A DNA stretch of 64,000 nucleotides from Lachnospiraceae bacterium. GTDB lineage: Bacteria; Bacillota_A; Clostridia; Lachnospirales; Lachnospiraceae. The stretch is taken from contig JAGAIR010000004.1 of NCBI GenBank assembly GCA_017626435.1, forward strand, positions 62,001 to 126,000. The letters are read 5' to 3'. Below the pieces are notes generated by a model. It ran no database searches. It worked only from the letters and a program-made list of their open reading frames with translations, and was not told the DNA's origin. The position numbers were made by a program, and so were the translations under genes. Below are positions 49,843-59,082 of the stretch, one piece after another; position 1 is the first letter of the stretch; each line of letters opens with the position of its first letter.

Positions 49843-49871
49843 AGTGTAACTATAAATCTTTTTGGTGTCAA
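49843..49871 (-). promoter_or_regulatory. Promoter of leuB with overlapping palindrome
   Basis: Minus-strand TTGACA (49866-49871), 17-base spacer and TACACT (49843-49848). A perfect palindrome TTTATAGT-N3-ACTATAAA (49838-49856) covers the -10, a typical place for a repressor site. Confidence 0.6.
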
Positions 49872-49877
49872 GTAGCA

Positions 49878-49934
49878 GAAAAAGGAACACCATAAAACAG
49901 ATTTTTACATTCCATTTTATGGTGTCCTTTTTTT
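49878..49934. terminator. Terminator after the 49948 gene
   Basis: Stem GGA(A)CACCATAAAA/TTTTATGGTGTCC (49884-49897 and 49915-49927) with one bulged base, flanked by A and T runs on both sides. It separates the tarIJ side from leuB. Confidence 0.8.
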
Positions 49935-49947
49935 CTATAAAAATTTT

Positions 49948-50778
49948 CTATCTGTTCTTTTTCCTGGATACACCGATGGTAATTCCTGTGATTGCGGCAA
50001 CAGCAGCAACCAGGATCACACCGATTGAAATGTTTGTTCCTTTGCTGTTTTTTTCCAATTTCCCAGCCTCTGTTCCCAGCCCTTCCTCATTCACCTTAAC
50101 ATTCTCCAGATCCGGTGTAGGAGTAGCCGCAACAGTCTCTGGATTGTCATAATGAAATCCACTCACTGTAAAGGTAATCTCAATTTTATTGGTGGAATCC
50201 TGCGGAACACAATTGGTATCCATCGAGTCCAGATCACTGCGCCAGTGATTAATGGCAATCAGACAACAATTCCCTGCCGCATAGGCATCTTTATCAATAT
50301 AAGGCTCTTCCCAGGTTTTCATCTCTCTGCCGTCAATGGTGACTGTCATATCAGAGAAGGTAATGGCGCCAGTGTCCGGAATATCCGTCGCTACCTGAAG
50401 CTGGCTGAACTCTTTCTCTCCCAAAAAGTCACCATTCTCCAAAGTAACGGTATAGGTTCCATTTCCTTTAATCTCTGCATCTGTAAATACGCCATCCAGA
50501 GCCTTATAATCCTTGCCACCATAAGCTCCTGTAGCAAGCTTGCTCCACTCCTCTTTTCCATAATATTCATCATGGTAATATCCAAAGCGGTAAACCCATT
50601 CAAACGTATCTGTCTGTAACCCCAGCGCCGCATGATAGGTACCATCCAGATCCACCTCTTTCGCTGGCTCTTTCGTGGCTTTCTTTTTCTTTGCTGCCGC
50701 TGCATCGATTCCTGTCAGCATGGAAAAAATCAATGCCGCTGCCAGTGTCACCCCAAAGATCCGCTTGAAATTCCCCAT
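49948..50778 (-). CDS. Exported, membrane-anchored protein of unknown function
   Basis: This 276-residue protein has a signal peptide (~1-28, ending DAAAA) and a Lys-rich start of the mature part. An extracellular beta-rich domain (~42-215, with FEWVYRFGYYHDEYYG and GNCCLIAINHWRSD) follows. A Pro/Thr/Glu linker comes next, then a C-terminal membrane helix (~248-268) ending SRKKNR, so it is anchored in the membrane facing out. I do not recognise the domain. GGAGAGAGCTT precedes the start. It follows tarJ by 54 bases and may belong to that transcript. Confidence 0.7.
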   Translation of the reverse strand: MGNFKRIFGVTLAAALIFSMLTGIDAAAAKKKKATKEPAKEVDLDGTYHAALGLQTDTFEWVYRFGYYHDEYYGKEEWSKLATGAYGGKDYKALDGVFTDAEIKGNGTYTVTLENGDFLGEKEFSQLQVATDIPDTGAITFSDMTVTIDGREMKTWEEPYIDKDAYAAGNCCLIAINHWRSDLDSMDTNCVPQDSTNKIEITFTVSGFHYDNPETVAATPTPDLENVKVNEEGLGTEAGKLEKNSKGTNISIGVILVAAVAAITGITIGVSRKKNR

Positions 50779-50832
50779 AAGCTCTCTCCTTTCTATTTGC
50801 CCGATGGTACGGATTTAAACCGTTGGGCCAAC

Positions 50833-51858
50833 CTATTTATCCCATACCATAATGGTCTTTCCCATATTTTTCTGATTATCCAGCTCAAATGCCCGGTTCA
50901 TATCCTTAATAGTACGTACCGGAACTTCCGCCCCAACAATATTGCTCAGATAGTTGATAATCTCCGGATTGCTCTGGTACAGTGCCACAGTACGCTCGAA
51001 ATCCTCTCTTCCACTCCGGCTGCTTCCGAACATACGAAGACCCTTTTCCAGGATCATTCTGGTATTGATCGGAACCGGATATTCTGATACCCCAAGAATA
51101 GACATGGTTCCTTCCGGATGGATGTGGTCGATCATCTGATTGATCGCCTTCTGAGATGCATCTCCCCCGACACATTCAAATGCATGGTCTACCATCAGGT
51201 CCTCTGGAATATTCATAACATTAATGGTTGCATCCGCAAAGGTAAAGGAAGACAGTTTCTCCTCGCTGACACCAAATACATAGAGCCTGGTATCTGGAAA
51301 AGTTGCTTTAAACAAAATAGATGTGATATATCCCAGATTGCCGTCTCCCCAGATCCCCACTGAATTTCTGCGTTTGTGAGCAAACCGGTCAAACCGCAGG
51401 ACAGCATGCATGCTTACAGATACCAGCTCGGTAAAGGACGCAACCACTTTATCAATAGACGGATCAAGACGTACAACACGGTCATGGGGCAATGCTACAT
51501 GCTCCTGCATAAAACCATCAAAGCCGCTGGCACGGAACTTACTGGAACGCAGATAATTTTCTGCGATGATCTCATCCTGCTCCACTGGTGTATTGGGAAT
51601 CATAATGACAGATTCCCCAGGCTGAAATATTCCCTTGGGATCAAAGACTACATCTCCAATTCCCTCATGGATCAACGCCATAGGAAGCTTTTTCGCCAGT
51701 ACTTCTGCCGGACGTACTCCCTGATAATAACGCTGGTCTGCATGGCAGATAGATAGATGGGTCGGTCTTACAATGACCTCTCCTCCATGCAGATCAATAT
51801 CCTGAAAAGACACCTCAAATCTTCTTGGAGCCACTAAACGATATACTGTATTTAACAT
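50833..51858 (-). CDS. tarJ: Ribitol-5-phosphate dehydrogenase TarJ
   Basis: This 341-residue zinc-alcohol-dehydrogenase-like enzyme reduces ribulose-5-phosphate to ribitol-5-phosphate. The zinc Cys lies in LSICHADQRYYQG, and the family-specific blocks KKLPMALIHEGIGDV, ASGFDGFMQEHVALP and LGVSEYPVPINTRMILEKG closely follow streptococcal TarJ. The cofactor domain carries VGIWGDGNLGYI. It lies 70 bases behind tarI; together they make CDP-ribitol for teichoic acid or related surface polymers. The start is supported by ATGAGG upstream. Confidence 0.93.
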   Translation of the reverse strand: MLNTVYRLVAPRRFEVSFQDIDLHGGEVIVRPTHLSICHADQRYYQGVRPAEVLAKKLPMALIHEGIGDVVFDPKGIFQPGESVIMIPNTPVEQDEIIAENYLRSSKFRASGFDGFMQEHVALPHDRVVRLDPSIDKVVASFTELVSVSMHAVLRFDRFAHKRRNSVGIWGDGNLGYITSILFKATFPDTRLYVFGVSEEKLSSFTFADATINVMNIPEDLMVDHAFECVGGDASQKAINQMIDHIHPEGTMSILGVSEYPVPINTRMILEKGLRMFGSSRSGREDFERTVALYQSNPEIINYLSNIVGAEVPVRTIKDMNRAFELDNQKNMGKTIMVWDK

Positions 51859-51928
51859 ATTAACCTCATTTCTTTTTCCCAGAACAAACTCTTTTTAAAC
51901 CAGAAGAACTCTTCTGCTTCACAGAGAT

Positions 51929-52654
51929 TTATTTATCATTTTTTTCCGACTTCTCATTTAATAAAGATTCTGCCACACGCAAATCATATGGATAGGTAAT
52001 TTTAATATTGTATACCTCTCCCTCTACCAGATGCACCTTTTCTCCCTTGATCACAAAAATCTTGGCAGCATCCGTTAAAATCTCTTTTTCTGCCTCTGTA
52101 AGGGAGTGGTATAACTCCTTCAGTTTCTTTGCACCAAAGGTCTGAGGTGTCTGTCCCTGATACATTTTTGCACGGTCCGGAACACTGGTAATACATTCTC
52201 CGTCCTCACTGTTTACAATAGTATCCGTAGCCGGAATAACAGTATCACAGGCACCATACAGTTTTGCATATTTGATATTCTCTTCAATTATACGGTACGT
52301 CAGGAACGGACGAACGGAATCGTGGGTTACAATAATGGTATCCTCATCCAACCCATATTCCTTCTCAATATAATCAATAGAATTCATGATCGTTTCATTT
52401 CGGGTGGAACCACCTTCCAGAACTTTCACTCTGGATGCTCCCTCTCCCAGATATTTTTTGATCAGATTTTTCGTATGCTCTATCCACTGCTTTGGGCAAA
52501 GAACAATCAGCTTTTCAAAAGCATCGTGTACAATAAACTTTTCAATTGTATGAATCAGGATTGGCTTATTGCCTACCTTCAAAAATTGCTTTGGCTTCTC
52601 CACATTCCCCATACGGCTTCCTACACCGCCGGCCAGTATTACTCCAAATACCAT
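51929..52654 (-). CDS. tarI: Ribitol-5-phosphate cytidylyltransferase TarI
   Basis: This 241-residue enzyme makes CDP-ribitol from CTP and ribitol-5-phosphate. It shows GVILAGGVGSRMG, KPKQFLKVG, VTHDSVRPFLTYR, MYQGQTPQTF and EKEILTDAAKIFVIKG, the last two matching TarI more than IspD. IspD is the main alternative, but the TarJ neighbour decides. AAAGGAGATCG precedes the start. It starts only 18 bases after leuD, so it shares a transcript with leuC-leuD. Confidence 0.92.
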   Translation of the reverse strand: MVFGVILAGGVGSRMGNVEKPKQFLKVGNKPILIHTIEKFIVHDAFEKLIVLCPKQWIEHTKNLIKKYLGEGASRVKVLEGGSTRNETIMNSIDYIEKEYGLDEDTIIVTHDSVRPFLTYRIIEENIKYAKLYGACDTVIPATDTIVNSEDGECITSVPDRAKMYQGQTPQTFGAKKLKELYHSLTEAEKEILTDAAKIFVIKGEKVHLVEGEVYNIKITYPYDLRVAESLLNEKSEKNDK

Positions 52655-52672
52655 ATCAACGATCTCCTTTTT

Positions 52673-53161
52673 CTATTTATTCTCATTAATGTAATTGATC
52701 AATCCCTCTGCCTTGATAATCTTCTGCATAAACGGAGGGAATGCCTGTCCCTGATACTCCGTTCCCTTTGTCTTGTCATAGATTTTTCCGCTATCAAAAT
52801 CAATCTCTACCTCATCACCTGCTTCAATTTCCTTTGCCGCTTCCGGACACTCAATAATCGGCAGCCCGATATTGATGGCATTACGGTAAAAAATACGGGC
52901 AAAGGTCTCTGCAATAACACAGCTGATACCAGATGCCTTTATCGCAATCGGCGCATGTTCTCTGGAAGAACCACAGCCAAAATTTTTGTTGGCTACCATA
53001 ATATCCCCTTTTTGTACACGATGAACAAAATCAGGATCAATATCCTCCATACAGCTTTTTGCCAGTTCTGCCGGATCAGATGAGTTCAGATATCTTGCCG
53101 GAATAATTACATCTGTATCTACATTATCTCCATATTTGTGAACAGTACCATATGCTTTCAT
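52673..53161 (-). CDS. leuD: 3-isopropylmalate dehydratase small subunit
   Basis: This 162-residue swivelling subunit completes the isopropylmalate isomerase active site. It begins [22 protein letters not shown] and has the substrate loop [15 protein letters not shown]. It is of the short, archaeal/clostridial type. GGAGGAAATAT precedes the start. leuC lies 78 bases upstream and tarI 18 bases downstream. Confidence 0.96.
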   Translation of the reverse strand: MKAYGTVHKYGDNVDTDVIIPARYLNSSDPAELAKSCMEDIDPDFVHRVQKGDIMVANKNFGCGSSREHAPIAIKASGISCVIAETFARIFYRNAINIGLPIIECPEAAKEIEAGDEVEIDFDSGKIYDKTKGTEYQGQAFPPFMQKIIKAEGLINYINENK

Positions 53162-53238
53162 ATATTTCCTCCAATCCTGCGCTTCAATTTATGGTAAATC
53201 CCCATAATTTTCCATACGCATTTAAAAATCATTTTAAA

Positions 53239-54504
53239 TTACAGTCCCAGATCTGATGGCTGGGAAATCTTCCCTGTCACTGCACTGGCCGCTGCCACTG
53301 CCGGACTTGCCAGATAAACTTCTGATTCCACATGTCCCATACGTCCTACAAAGTTCCGGTTTGTGGTGGAGACTGCACGTTCTCCGGCAGCCAGGCAACC
53401 CATATGACCTCCAAGACATGGTCCACAGGTTGGTGTACTTACAATAGCTCCTGCGTTGATAAAGGTCTGTACCAATCCTTCTTCGATTGCCTGCATATAT
53501 ATCTTCTGGGTTGCAGGGATCACAATCGCACGGACATGGTCTGCTACCTTACGGCCCTCCAGTACCTTTGCCGCCTCCCGAAGATCAGAAATACGCCCAT
53601 TAGTACAGGAGCCAATCACTACCTGATCAATCGAAACATCACCAGACTGTGCTACTGTCTTGGTATTTTCCGGAAGATGCGGAAATGCCACTGTTGGCTC
53701 CAATGTACTTAAGTCAATGGTATACACTTCATCATACACAGCATCCTCATCTGCTTCATAGACAGTATATTTTTTCGTAGAATGCTCTTCCATATAAGCA
53801 ATGGTCTTTTCATCCACTGGAAAGATACCATTTTTGGCACCAGCTTCGATTGCCATATTTGCAATGGTAAAACGGTCATCCATAGAAAGACTTGCAACGC
53901 CTTCCCCTGTAAACTCCATTGACTTATAAAGAGCACCATCTACACCAATCATACCAATAATATGAAGGATGACATCCTTACCGCTGACCCATTTGGACAA
54001 TTCACCCTTTAACTCAAACTGAATGGCAGACGGCACCTTGAACCATGCCTGTCCTGTAATCATACCACAGCCCATATCCGTGCTTCCTACACCAGTAGAG
54101 AAAGCTCCCAGTGCACCATATGTACAGGTGTGGGAATCTGCACCGATACAGACATCGCCCGCTACGATCAATCCTTTTTCTGGAAGAAGAGCATGTTCAA
54201 TCCCCATCTGTCCTACCTCAAAATAATTGGTAATATCATGCTCCTTTGCATATTCTCTTACACATTTACAATGCTCAGCCGATTTAATATCCTTATTCGG
54301 TGTAAAATGATCTGGTACCAGAGCCACTTTATCTTTATCAAAAACAGTCTTTTTATTCAGCTTTTCCACTTCATGAATAGCTACCGGCCCTGTAATATCA
54401 TTGGCAAGTACCAAATCCAGATTTGCTTCGATCAACTGCCCTGCCTGAACAGATTCCAGACCGGCATGAGCTGCCAAAATTTTCTGTGTCATTGTCATTC
54501 CCAT
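53239..54504 (-). CDS. leuC: 3-isopropylmalate dehydratase large subunit
   Basis: This 421-residue aconitase-family subunit carries the 4Fe-4S cluster; the ligating cysteines are in VIGSCTNGR and [11 protein letters not shown]. It isomerises 2- to 3-isopropylmalate in leucine synthesis. The start at 54504 has GGAGGAAAAGAAT upstream; an ATG five codons earlier overlaps that site. It opens the transcript leuC-leuD-tarI-tarJ and probably the 49948 gene. leuA is not in the window. Confidence 0.96.
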   Translation of the reverse strand: MGMTMTQKILAAHAGLESVQAGQLIEANLDLVLANDITGPVAIHEVEKLNKKTVFDKDKVALVPDHFTPNKDIKSAEHCKCVREYAKEHDITNYFEVGQMGIEHALLPEKGLIVAGDVCIGADSHTCTYGALGAFSTGVGSTDMGCGMITGQAWFKVPSAIQFELKGELSKWVSGKDVILHIIGMIGVDGALYKSMEFTGEGVASLSMDDRFTIANMAIEAGAKNGIFPVDEKTIAYMEEHSTKKYTVYEADEDAVYDEVYTIDLSTLEPTVAFPHLPENTKTVAQSGDVSIDQVVIGSCTNGRISDLREAAKVLEGRKVADHVRAIVIPATQKIYMQAIEEGLVQTFINAGAIVSTPTCGPCLGGHMGCLAAGERAVSTTNRNFVGRMGHVESEVYLASPAVAAASAVTGKISQPSDLGL

Positions 54505-54542
54505 ATTCTTTTCCTCCATTCTCTTATTAAACCTTGACGCCT

Positions 54543-54571
54543 ATTGTAACACAAAAAACATATTATGTCAC
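54543..54571 (-). promoter_or_regulatory. Promoter of leuC
   Basis: Minus-strand GTGACA (54566-54571), 17-base spacer and TACAAT (54543-54548). The -35 overlaps the last codons of the CDF gene. No clear CodY box is seen. Confidence 0.6.
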
Positions 54572-55740
54572 ATTTTCACATAACTTCTATCAATCTTTAC
54601 TACCAAATAGATGTCCGGATAGACTTCCTTCAACATATTTTCCAATTGGCTGAGCAGATCATCATCCTGTATCCTGCAATCATAAGGAACCAGAATATCA
54701 AAAATCAGATTGATATGAGTTGGTCCTTTTACCATACGAAAATCGTGGAGTGACAGTGTTGTGTCTATCTGATGAAGCTTATCTACTGTCATTTTTTTCA
54801 TTTCTGTCGTTTCTTCATCCTTGGTACAGATGGGATCCATATGAATCACAGCATCACATCCAAGCATACTGCAAAGTTCTTTTTCTGCTGTATCAATAGT
54901 ATCATGCAGCGCAATGATATCCCCCTCTGCCGGTACCTCTGCATGAAGAGAGATCATCACTCTGCCCGGTCCATAATTATGCACCACCAGATCATGGATT
55001 CCCTGAATCTCTTCAAAGGAAAGTACAATCTCTTCAATCTTTTTTACAAAGTCAGCCTCTGCCGGTTGTCCAAGAAGAGGATCTATCGTTTCTTTTGCTG
55101 CACTGAGGCCTGCATAAAGGATAAAAAATCCCACTAGCGTACCACAGTATCCGTCTATCTGTATCCCCGTAAAATGAGCCACCAGGGTAGCGATCAGTAC
55201 CACACAGGTCGCACAGGTATCGCTGATGCTGTCCATAGCAGTAGCAAGCATTGCTGCACTGTCAATTTTCTTTGCTACATTCCGGTTATAAAAAAACATA
55301 TATAGCTTCACCGCAATGGAAACTCCCAGGATAATAACTACCATTATATTAAATTCTATTTCTGATGGATGTAGTATTTTATTAAAGGAACTCTTTAATA
55401 GCTCCACTGCCATCAGCAAAATGGCTATGGCCACCAACAGCCCCGACAAATATTCAATCCGCCCATGCCCAAAAGGATGGTCCGTATCCGGTTTCTGTCC
55501 TGCCATCTTAAATCCCAGAAGCATGATCAGGGAGGAACCTGCATCCGACAGATTGTTAAATGCATCTGCAGTAATGGCAATGGAATTGCTGATCATTCCA
55601 GCCAGAAACTTTCCTAAAAACAATAAAATGTTTAAACCGATCCCTACACTGCCGCATAACACTCCATATGCCTGTCTTACCTTTGCTGACTGATAGTTTT
55701 TGGAATCTTTGATAAACAAATTTGCGAAAAATGATATCAT
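54568..55740 (-). CDS. Cation diffusion facilitator transporter, possibly Mn2+ efflux
   Basis: This ~390-residue proton-driven metal exporter has six membrane helices (~30-230) and a cytoplasmic ferredoxin-like metal domain (~230-310). A further C-terminal extension of ~80 residues, containing another repeat-like beta-alpha unit, is unusual. The transport site reads N-x3-D in helix 2 (NNLSD) and D-x3-D in helix 5 (DSISD), the pattern reported for Mn-type streptococcal MntE; zinc types have His at these places. The start at 55740 has GGAG upstream; a GTG four codons earlier is possible. Metal specificity is an inference. Confidence 0.88.
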   Translation of the reverse strand: MISFFANLFIKDSKNYQSAKVRQAYGVLCGSVGIGLNILLFLGKFLAGMISNSIAITADAFNNLSDAGSSLIMLLGFKMAGQKPDTDHPFGHGRIEYLSGLLVAIAILLMAVELLKSSFNKILHPSEIEFNIMVVIILGVSIAVKLYMFFYNRNVAKKIDSAAMLATAMDSISDTCATCVVLIATLVAHFTGIQIDGYCGTLVGFFILYAGLSAAKETIDPLLGQPAEADFVKKIEEIVLSFEEIQGIHDLVVHNYGPGRVMISLHAEVPAEGDIIALHDTIDTAEKELCSMLGCDAVIHMDPICTKDEETTEMKKMTVDKLHQIDTTLSLHDFRMVKGPTHINLIFDILVPYDCRIQDDDLLSQLENMLKEVYPDIYLVVKIDRSYVKM

Positions 55741-55785
55741 TACATCAGTCACTCCAATCTTTCTATAATTCTATTTACACAAAAA

Positions 55786-56850
55786 CTACTTTATTCTATA
55801 ACAATTTCCTCCCGAAACCTTTGCTTCTTTCACTGCTTTTTGGGCACGCTCATACAGATTCTGGAAAATCTCTTCATCGCCTGTGTTCATTGTGACTCCA
55901 GCAGAAGCACTGATTGTAGATCCATCCGGCAATGTGATCAACTGGATATGCTGCAGCAGCAGATGTATCCTCTTTTTTAATTTTTCTAATTCATATACAT
56001 CGAGAAATAATATCAGAAATTCATCCCCATTCATCCTTCCGATCAAATCGGTCTGGCGGCATCCTTCCTTCAGCACATCAGCAAACTGTCTTAAAATCCG
56101 GTCTCCCATCTGATTTCCAAAATGCTCATTTACCAAATGGAAATCATCAATATCCCAGATACACAACACTTTATGTGCATGCTCTTCCCTGCGGTCCTGC
56201 AATAATTCATCTGTCATCCGCGCAAAGGCATATCGGTCAAATACACAGGTCAGGGTATCCACTTCCGCATTTGCGCGCATGGCAATCTCCTGTTCCATCT
56301 CCAACGTTACATCATTGGAAAAACCAAGAGCCTCCAACGGCTTTCCCCTATCATCAAACCGGTTAATATACGTAATTTTTTCCCAGCACCATGGTGAATC
56401 CACTGAAACTCTGGCGCAGAACACCCCATCTACCTTTTTTACTCCTGCCTGAATCTTTCCATACATCTTCAAAAATTCTTTCTGGCTGTCAGGATGTATC
56501 AGCTGATTTTCCACAAAATACTCTGGTACATTTCCTATCTCTTCGCTCTGCATATATCTTTCCGGCAAAATATCATTCCTCAACAATACTACGCTTTTAC
56601 TGCTGGCATTATACTTCCAGCACATGGTTCCTGCCTGCTTAATAATCACCTGCAGCTGTTCATTCAAATCGTTCACCTGTTTTACCAGCATCTGCACCCG
56701 CTTTTTTCTTTTCCAATTCCAGATTGCTGTGAAAACAAATAGAAGCGAAACAAAAACCACCAAAATAAGCAACAACCAAAATACTGCCACGGGATTAGAA
56801 CGTGCAAACTCACTAACTGATATTCTCTCTGAATAGTTCGTTACTTTCAT
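55786..56850 (-). CDS. Membrane GGDEF protein (probable diguanylate cyclase)
   Basis: This 354-residue protein has one N-terminal membrane helix (~22-43), a PAS-like region (~65-180) and a C-terminal GGDEF domain (~190-350). The active-site loop reads NGDEF rather than GGDEF (~274), keeping the acidic pair, and an RxxD inhibitory site (RQTD) lies five residues before it. Activity is likely but not certain. The sequence before the helix (SERISVSEFARSNPVAVF) looks like the end of a longer sensor, so an extracellular domain may have been lost. The start at 56850 has AGGAAAG upstream. Confidence 0.87.
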   Translation of the reverse strand: MKVTNYSERISVSEFARSNPVAVFWLLLILVVFVSLLFVFTAIWNWKRKKRVQMLVKQVNDLNEQLQVIIKQAGTMCWKYNASSKSVVLLRNDILPERYMQSEEIGNVPEYFVENQLIHPDSQKEFLKMYGKIQAGVKKVDGVFCARVSVDSPWCWEKITYINRFDDRGKPLEALGFSNDVTLEMEQEIAMRANAEVDTLTCVFDRYAFARMTDELLQDRREEHAHKVLCIWDIDDFHLVNEHFGNQMGDRILRQFADVLKEGCRQTDLIGRMNGDEFLILFLDVYELEKLKKRIHLLLQHIQLITLPDGSTISASAGVTMNTGDEEIFQNLYERAQKAVKEAKVSGGNCYRIK

Positions 56851-56883
56851 TTTACTACTTTCCTTTCCTGCCACGAGGTGTTT

Positions 56884-56924
56884 TAAAAAGGAGGCTGTTC
56901 CGAAACCCTCTTTCAGAACAACCC
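56884..56924 (-). terminator. Terminator of proS
   Basis: Minus-strand GGTTGTTCTGAAA and TTTCGGAACAGCC form a long stem, followed by TCCTTTTT. It shares GGCTGTnCCGAA with the terminator at 42531-42582. Confidence 0.75.
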
Positions 56925-56942
56925 CAGTCATTTCATCCTAAT

Positions 56943-58682
56943 TTACTTATATTCTTCTACCTTCTGATTAATCTCATCAAACAGCTTCTGCTTCAGCTTC
57001 ATAACAGAGTCAAATGCTTCCTCCACCGGAACCATCTCTTTCACTGTCTTATCTCTGGTGGTAAGTTCTACACAGGATTCTTTCAGATTTCTTGGACTTA
57101 CAACAACACGAATTGGTGCTCCGATCAGATCGGCATCCGAGAACATGGCACCCGGCCGAACATCCCTGTCATCATAGATCACCTCTGCACCTGCATTCAA
57201 AAGCTTCTGATATATATCATCTGCTGTCTTCTTTGTCTCCTCATCATCGACACGCAGACAGCATACCTCAACCTCCCATGGTGCAATGGAAATCGGCCAG
57301 ATCGGACCATAATCATCATGATGAGCCTCACAAATCGAAGCAGCCAGACGTCCTACACCAATTCCATAGCAACCCATGATCGGATAATGAAGTTCACCCT
57401 TTTCATCAGTATACTGCATATTCATCGCCTTTGTATATTTTGTACCCAGCTGGAAAATATTTCCCACCTCAATACCACGTTTGATGGTAATTGCCGGCTT
57501 GCCACAACAAGGACAGATACCTCCCTCCTGGATTTTGGAGATATCCACATAAGAAACCTCCCCCAAATCTCTTTCCAGATTTAGTCCAGTATAGTGATAC
57601 CCTTCTTTATTGGCACCAGCAACCATAGAAGAAACTCCCAAGAGGGATACATCGATGAACACCTGGGCATTTGGTGTAATTTCGTATGGTCCGATATAAC
57701 CAGCCACCAGACCACAGTCCTCTGTGATTTCTGCCGGATGAATTTCTTCTCCTACTATATTGCGGAGTTTTGTTTCATTTACCTCGTAATCTCCTCTGAC
57801 AAAAGCAACTACATAGGAATCATCTGAATTTTTCTGATATACTACTGCCTTGCAGGAGGATTTCACATCACTCTTTAAATAATCACAGACATCTTCGATC
57901 GTCTTACAATCCGGAGTTTCCATGCATGCAAGCTCTTCCTCCTGCCCCGCCTGATTCGTTACCATGTTTTCTGCTGCTTCCATATTGGCTCTGTAATCAC
58001 ATTCTGTACACAATACAATGGAGTCCTCACCTACCGGAGTCAGAAGCATATATTCATGCGACAGATTTCCTCCCATCATACCGGAGTCAGAAGCTACTGT
58101 AACTACCTCAGGAATTCCCGCCCTCTGGAAGATACGGTTATATGCATGATAACAGACATCGTAATACTTCTCCAGGTCCTCCTGGGAAGTGTGGAAAGAA
58201 TAAGCATCCTTCATTGTAAACTCACGTACCCGGATCATTCCAGCTCTTGGTCTTGCTTCATCACGAAACTTTCTCTGCAGCTGATAGATCATAAACGGAT
58301 ATTTTGTATAAGTCTGGGCGTATTCCCTTACCAGATGTACTGCTGCTTCTTCATGGGTCATACCAAGTACCAGCTTGGAATGATTTCTATCCTTAAAACG
58401 CAACAGTTCATTTCCTACACTTTCATAACGACCGGACTCTTCCCAAAGATCAGCCGGTATCACCACTGGGAAAAGCACTTCCTGACCGTCAATAGCATCC
58501 ATTTCCTGACGAATGATCGCCTCAATCTTTGCTGTCACTCTCCGCAACGTAGGAAATTCTGAATAAATCCCATTGCCCACATACTTCATATAACCGCCGC
58601 GTACCATCAAAGCATGACTGTCGATAACACAGTCCGCTGGTCTCTCTTTAAATCTGGAACCTACTAATTTTGATACTTTCAT
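56943..58682 (-). CDS. proS: Prolyl-tRNA synthetase (bacterial type)
   Basis: This 579-residue class II synthetase charges tRNA-Pro. Motif 2 region FRDEARPRAGMIRVREFTMKD and motif 3 GCYGIGVGRLAAS flank an editing (INS) domain (~225-390) that clears Ala-tRNA-Pro. A C-terminal anticodon-binding domain follows. The start at 58682 has GGAGGTAAAGG upstream. A T-box leader lies directly before the gene, so expression rises when charged tRNA-Pro is short. Confidence 0.97.
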   Translation of the reverse strand: MKVSKLVGSRFKERPADCVIDSHALMVRGGYMKYVGNGIYSEFPTLRRVTAKIEAIIRQEMDAIDGQEVLFPVVIPADLWEESGRYESVGNELLRFKDRNHSKLVLGMTHEEAAVHLVREYAQTYTKYPFMIYQLQRKFRDEARPRAGMIRVREFTMKDAYSFHTSQEDLEKYYDVCYHAYNRIFQRAGIPEVVTVASDSGMMGGNLSHEYMLLTPVGEDSIVLCTECDYRANMEAAENMVTNQAGQEEELACMETPDCKTIEDVCDYLKSDVKSSCKAVVYQKNSDDSYVVAFVRGDYEVNETKLRNIVGEEIHPAEITEDCGLVAGYIGPYEITPNAQVFIDVSLLGVSSMVAGANKEGYHYTGLNLERDLGEVSYVDISKIQEGGICPCCGKPAITIKRGIEVGNIFQLGTKYTKAMNMQYTDEKGELHYPIMGCYGIGVGRLAASICEAHHDDYGPIWPISIAPWEVEVCCLRVDDEETKKTADDIYQKLLNAGAEVIYDDRDVRPGAMFSDADLIGAPIRVVVSPRNLKESCVELTTRDKTVKEMVPVEEAFDSVMKLKQKLFDEINQKVEEYK

Positions 58683-58743
58683 TTTATCCTTTACCTCCAT
58701 GTTCTTTCACGCTGGGAATGCTCCACAGCAGATTTCTGCAAAG

Positions 58744-59040
58744 AAAAAACCCTAAACCAGTCTTCTTGGTTTAGGGCGAATATTCATCCGTGTTACCACC
58801 TAAATTCAGGTCATGCCTGCACTCTATGTATCCTTTTTTCTGCTGGATACCTGCCTGCTAACGGTGGCTGCCGGTATGGTTTCCTTTCATCTGCAAAATT
58901 CACCATACAGCTCCCGGACTGGTTCAGCACCTTCCACTAAAGCCTTGCACCAAACGGCTTCTCTCTAAAAACTTCCAATGCCTACTATTCCATTCACAGC
59001 TTTTAACTGATAATAGAAAACCACATCTTTTTCAGAAAGT
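58744..59040 (-). promoter_or_regulatory. T-box riboswitch of proS
   Basis: The minus-strand leader has AGAGAG and TTGGTG stem I elements, the T-box AGGTGGTAACACGG (58788-58801) and a terminator with CCCTAAACCA/TGGTTTAGGG arms (58750-58776) plus TTTTTT. The base after TGG is T, matching A73 of tRNA-Pro at 39507-39580. A CCA triplet (58920-58922) is one possible specifier; I could not settle it. This fills the 400-base gap before proS. Confidence 0.9.
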
Positions 59041-59082
59041 CAAGAAAAATTTTTTAACCGTCAGGATGTCTTCCACAACACC

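Noticed and set aside
51901..51916. Palindrome CAGAAGA-AC-TCTTCTG between tarI and tarJ
   Set aside because: Short stem without a real T-run; not enough to call a terminator or operator.
54505..54567. CodY box before leuC
   Set aside because: No match to AATTTTCWGAAAATT within two or three mismatches could be seen; CodY control remains an inference.
59020..59060. Promoter of the proS T-box (TTGACT with a later TATTAT)
   Set aside because: The spacing is 22 bases and no activator site is known; the true start could not be placed.
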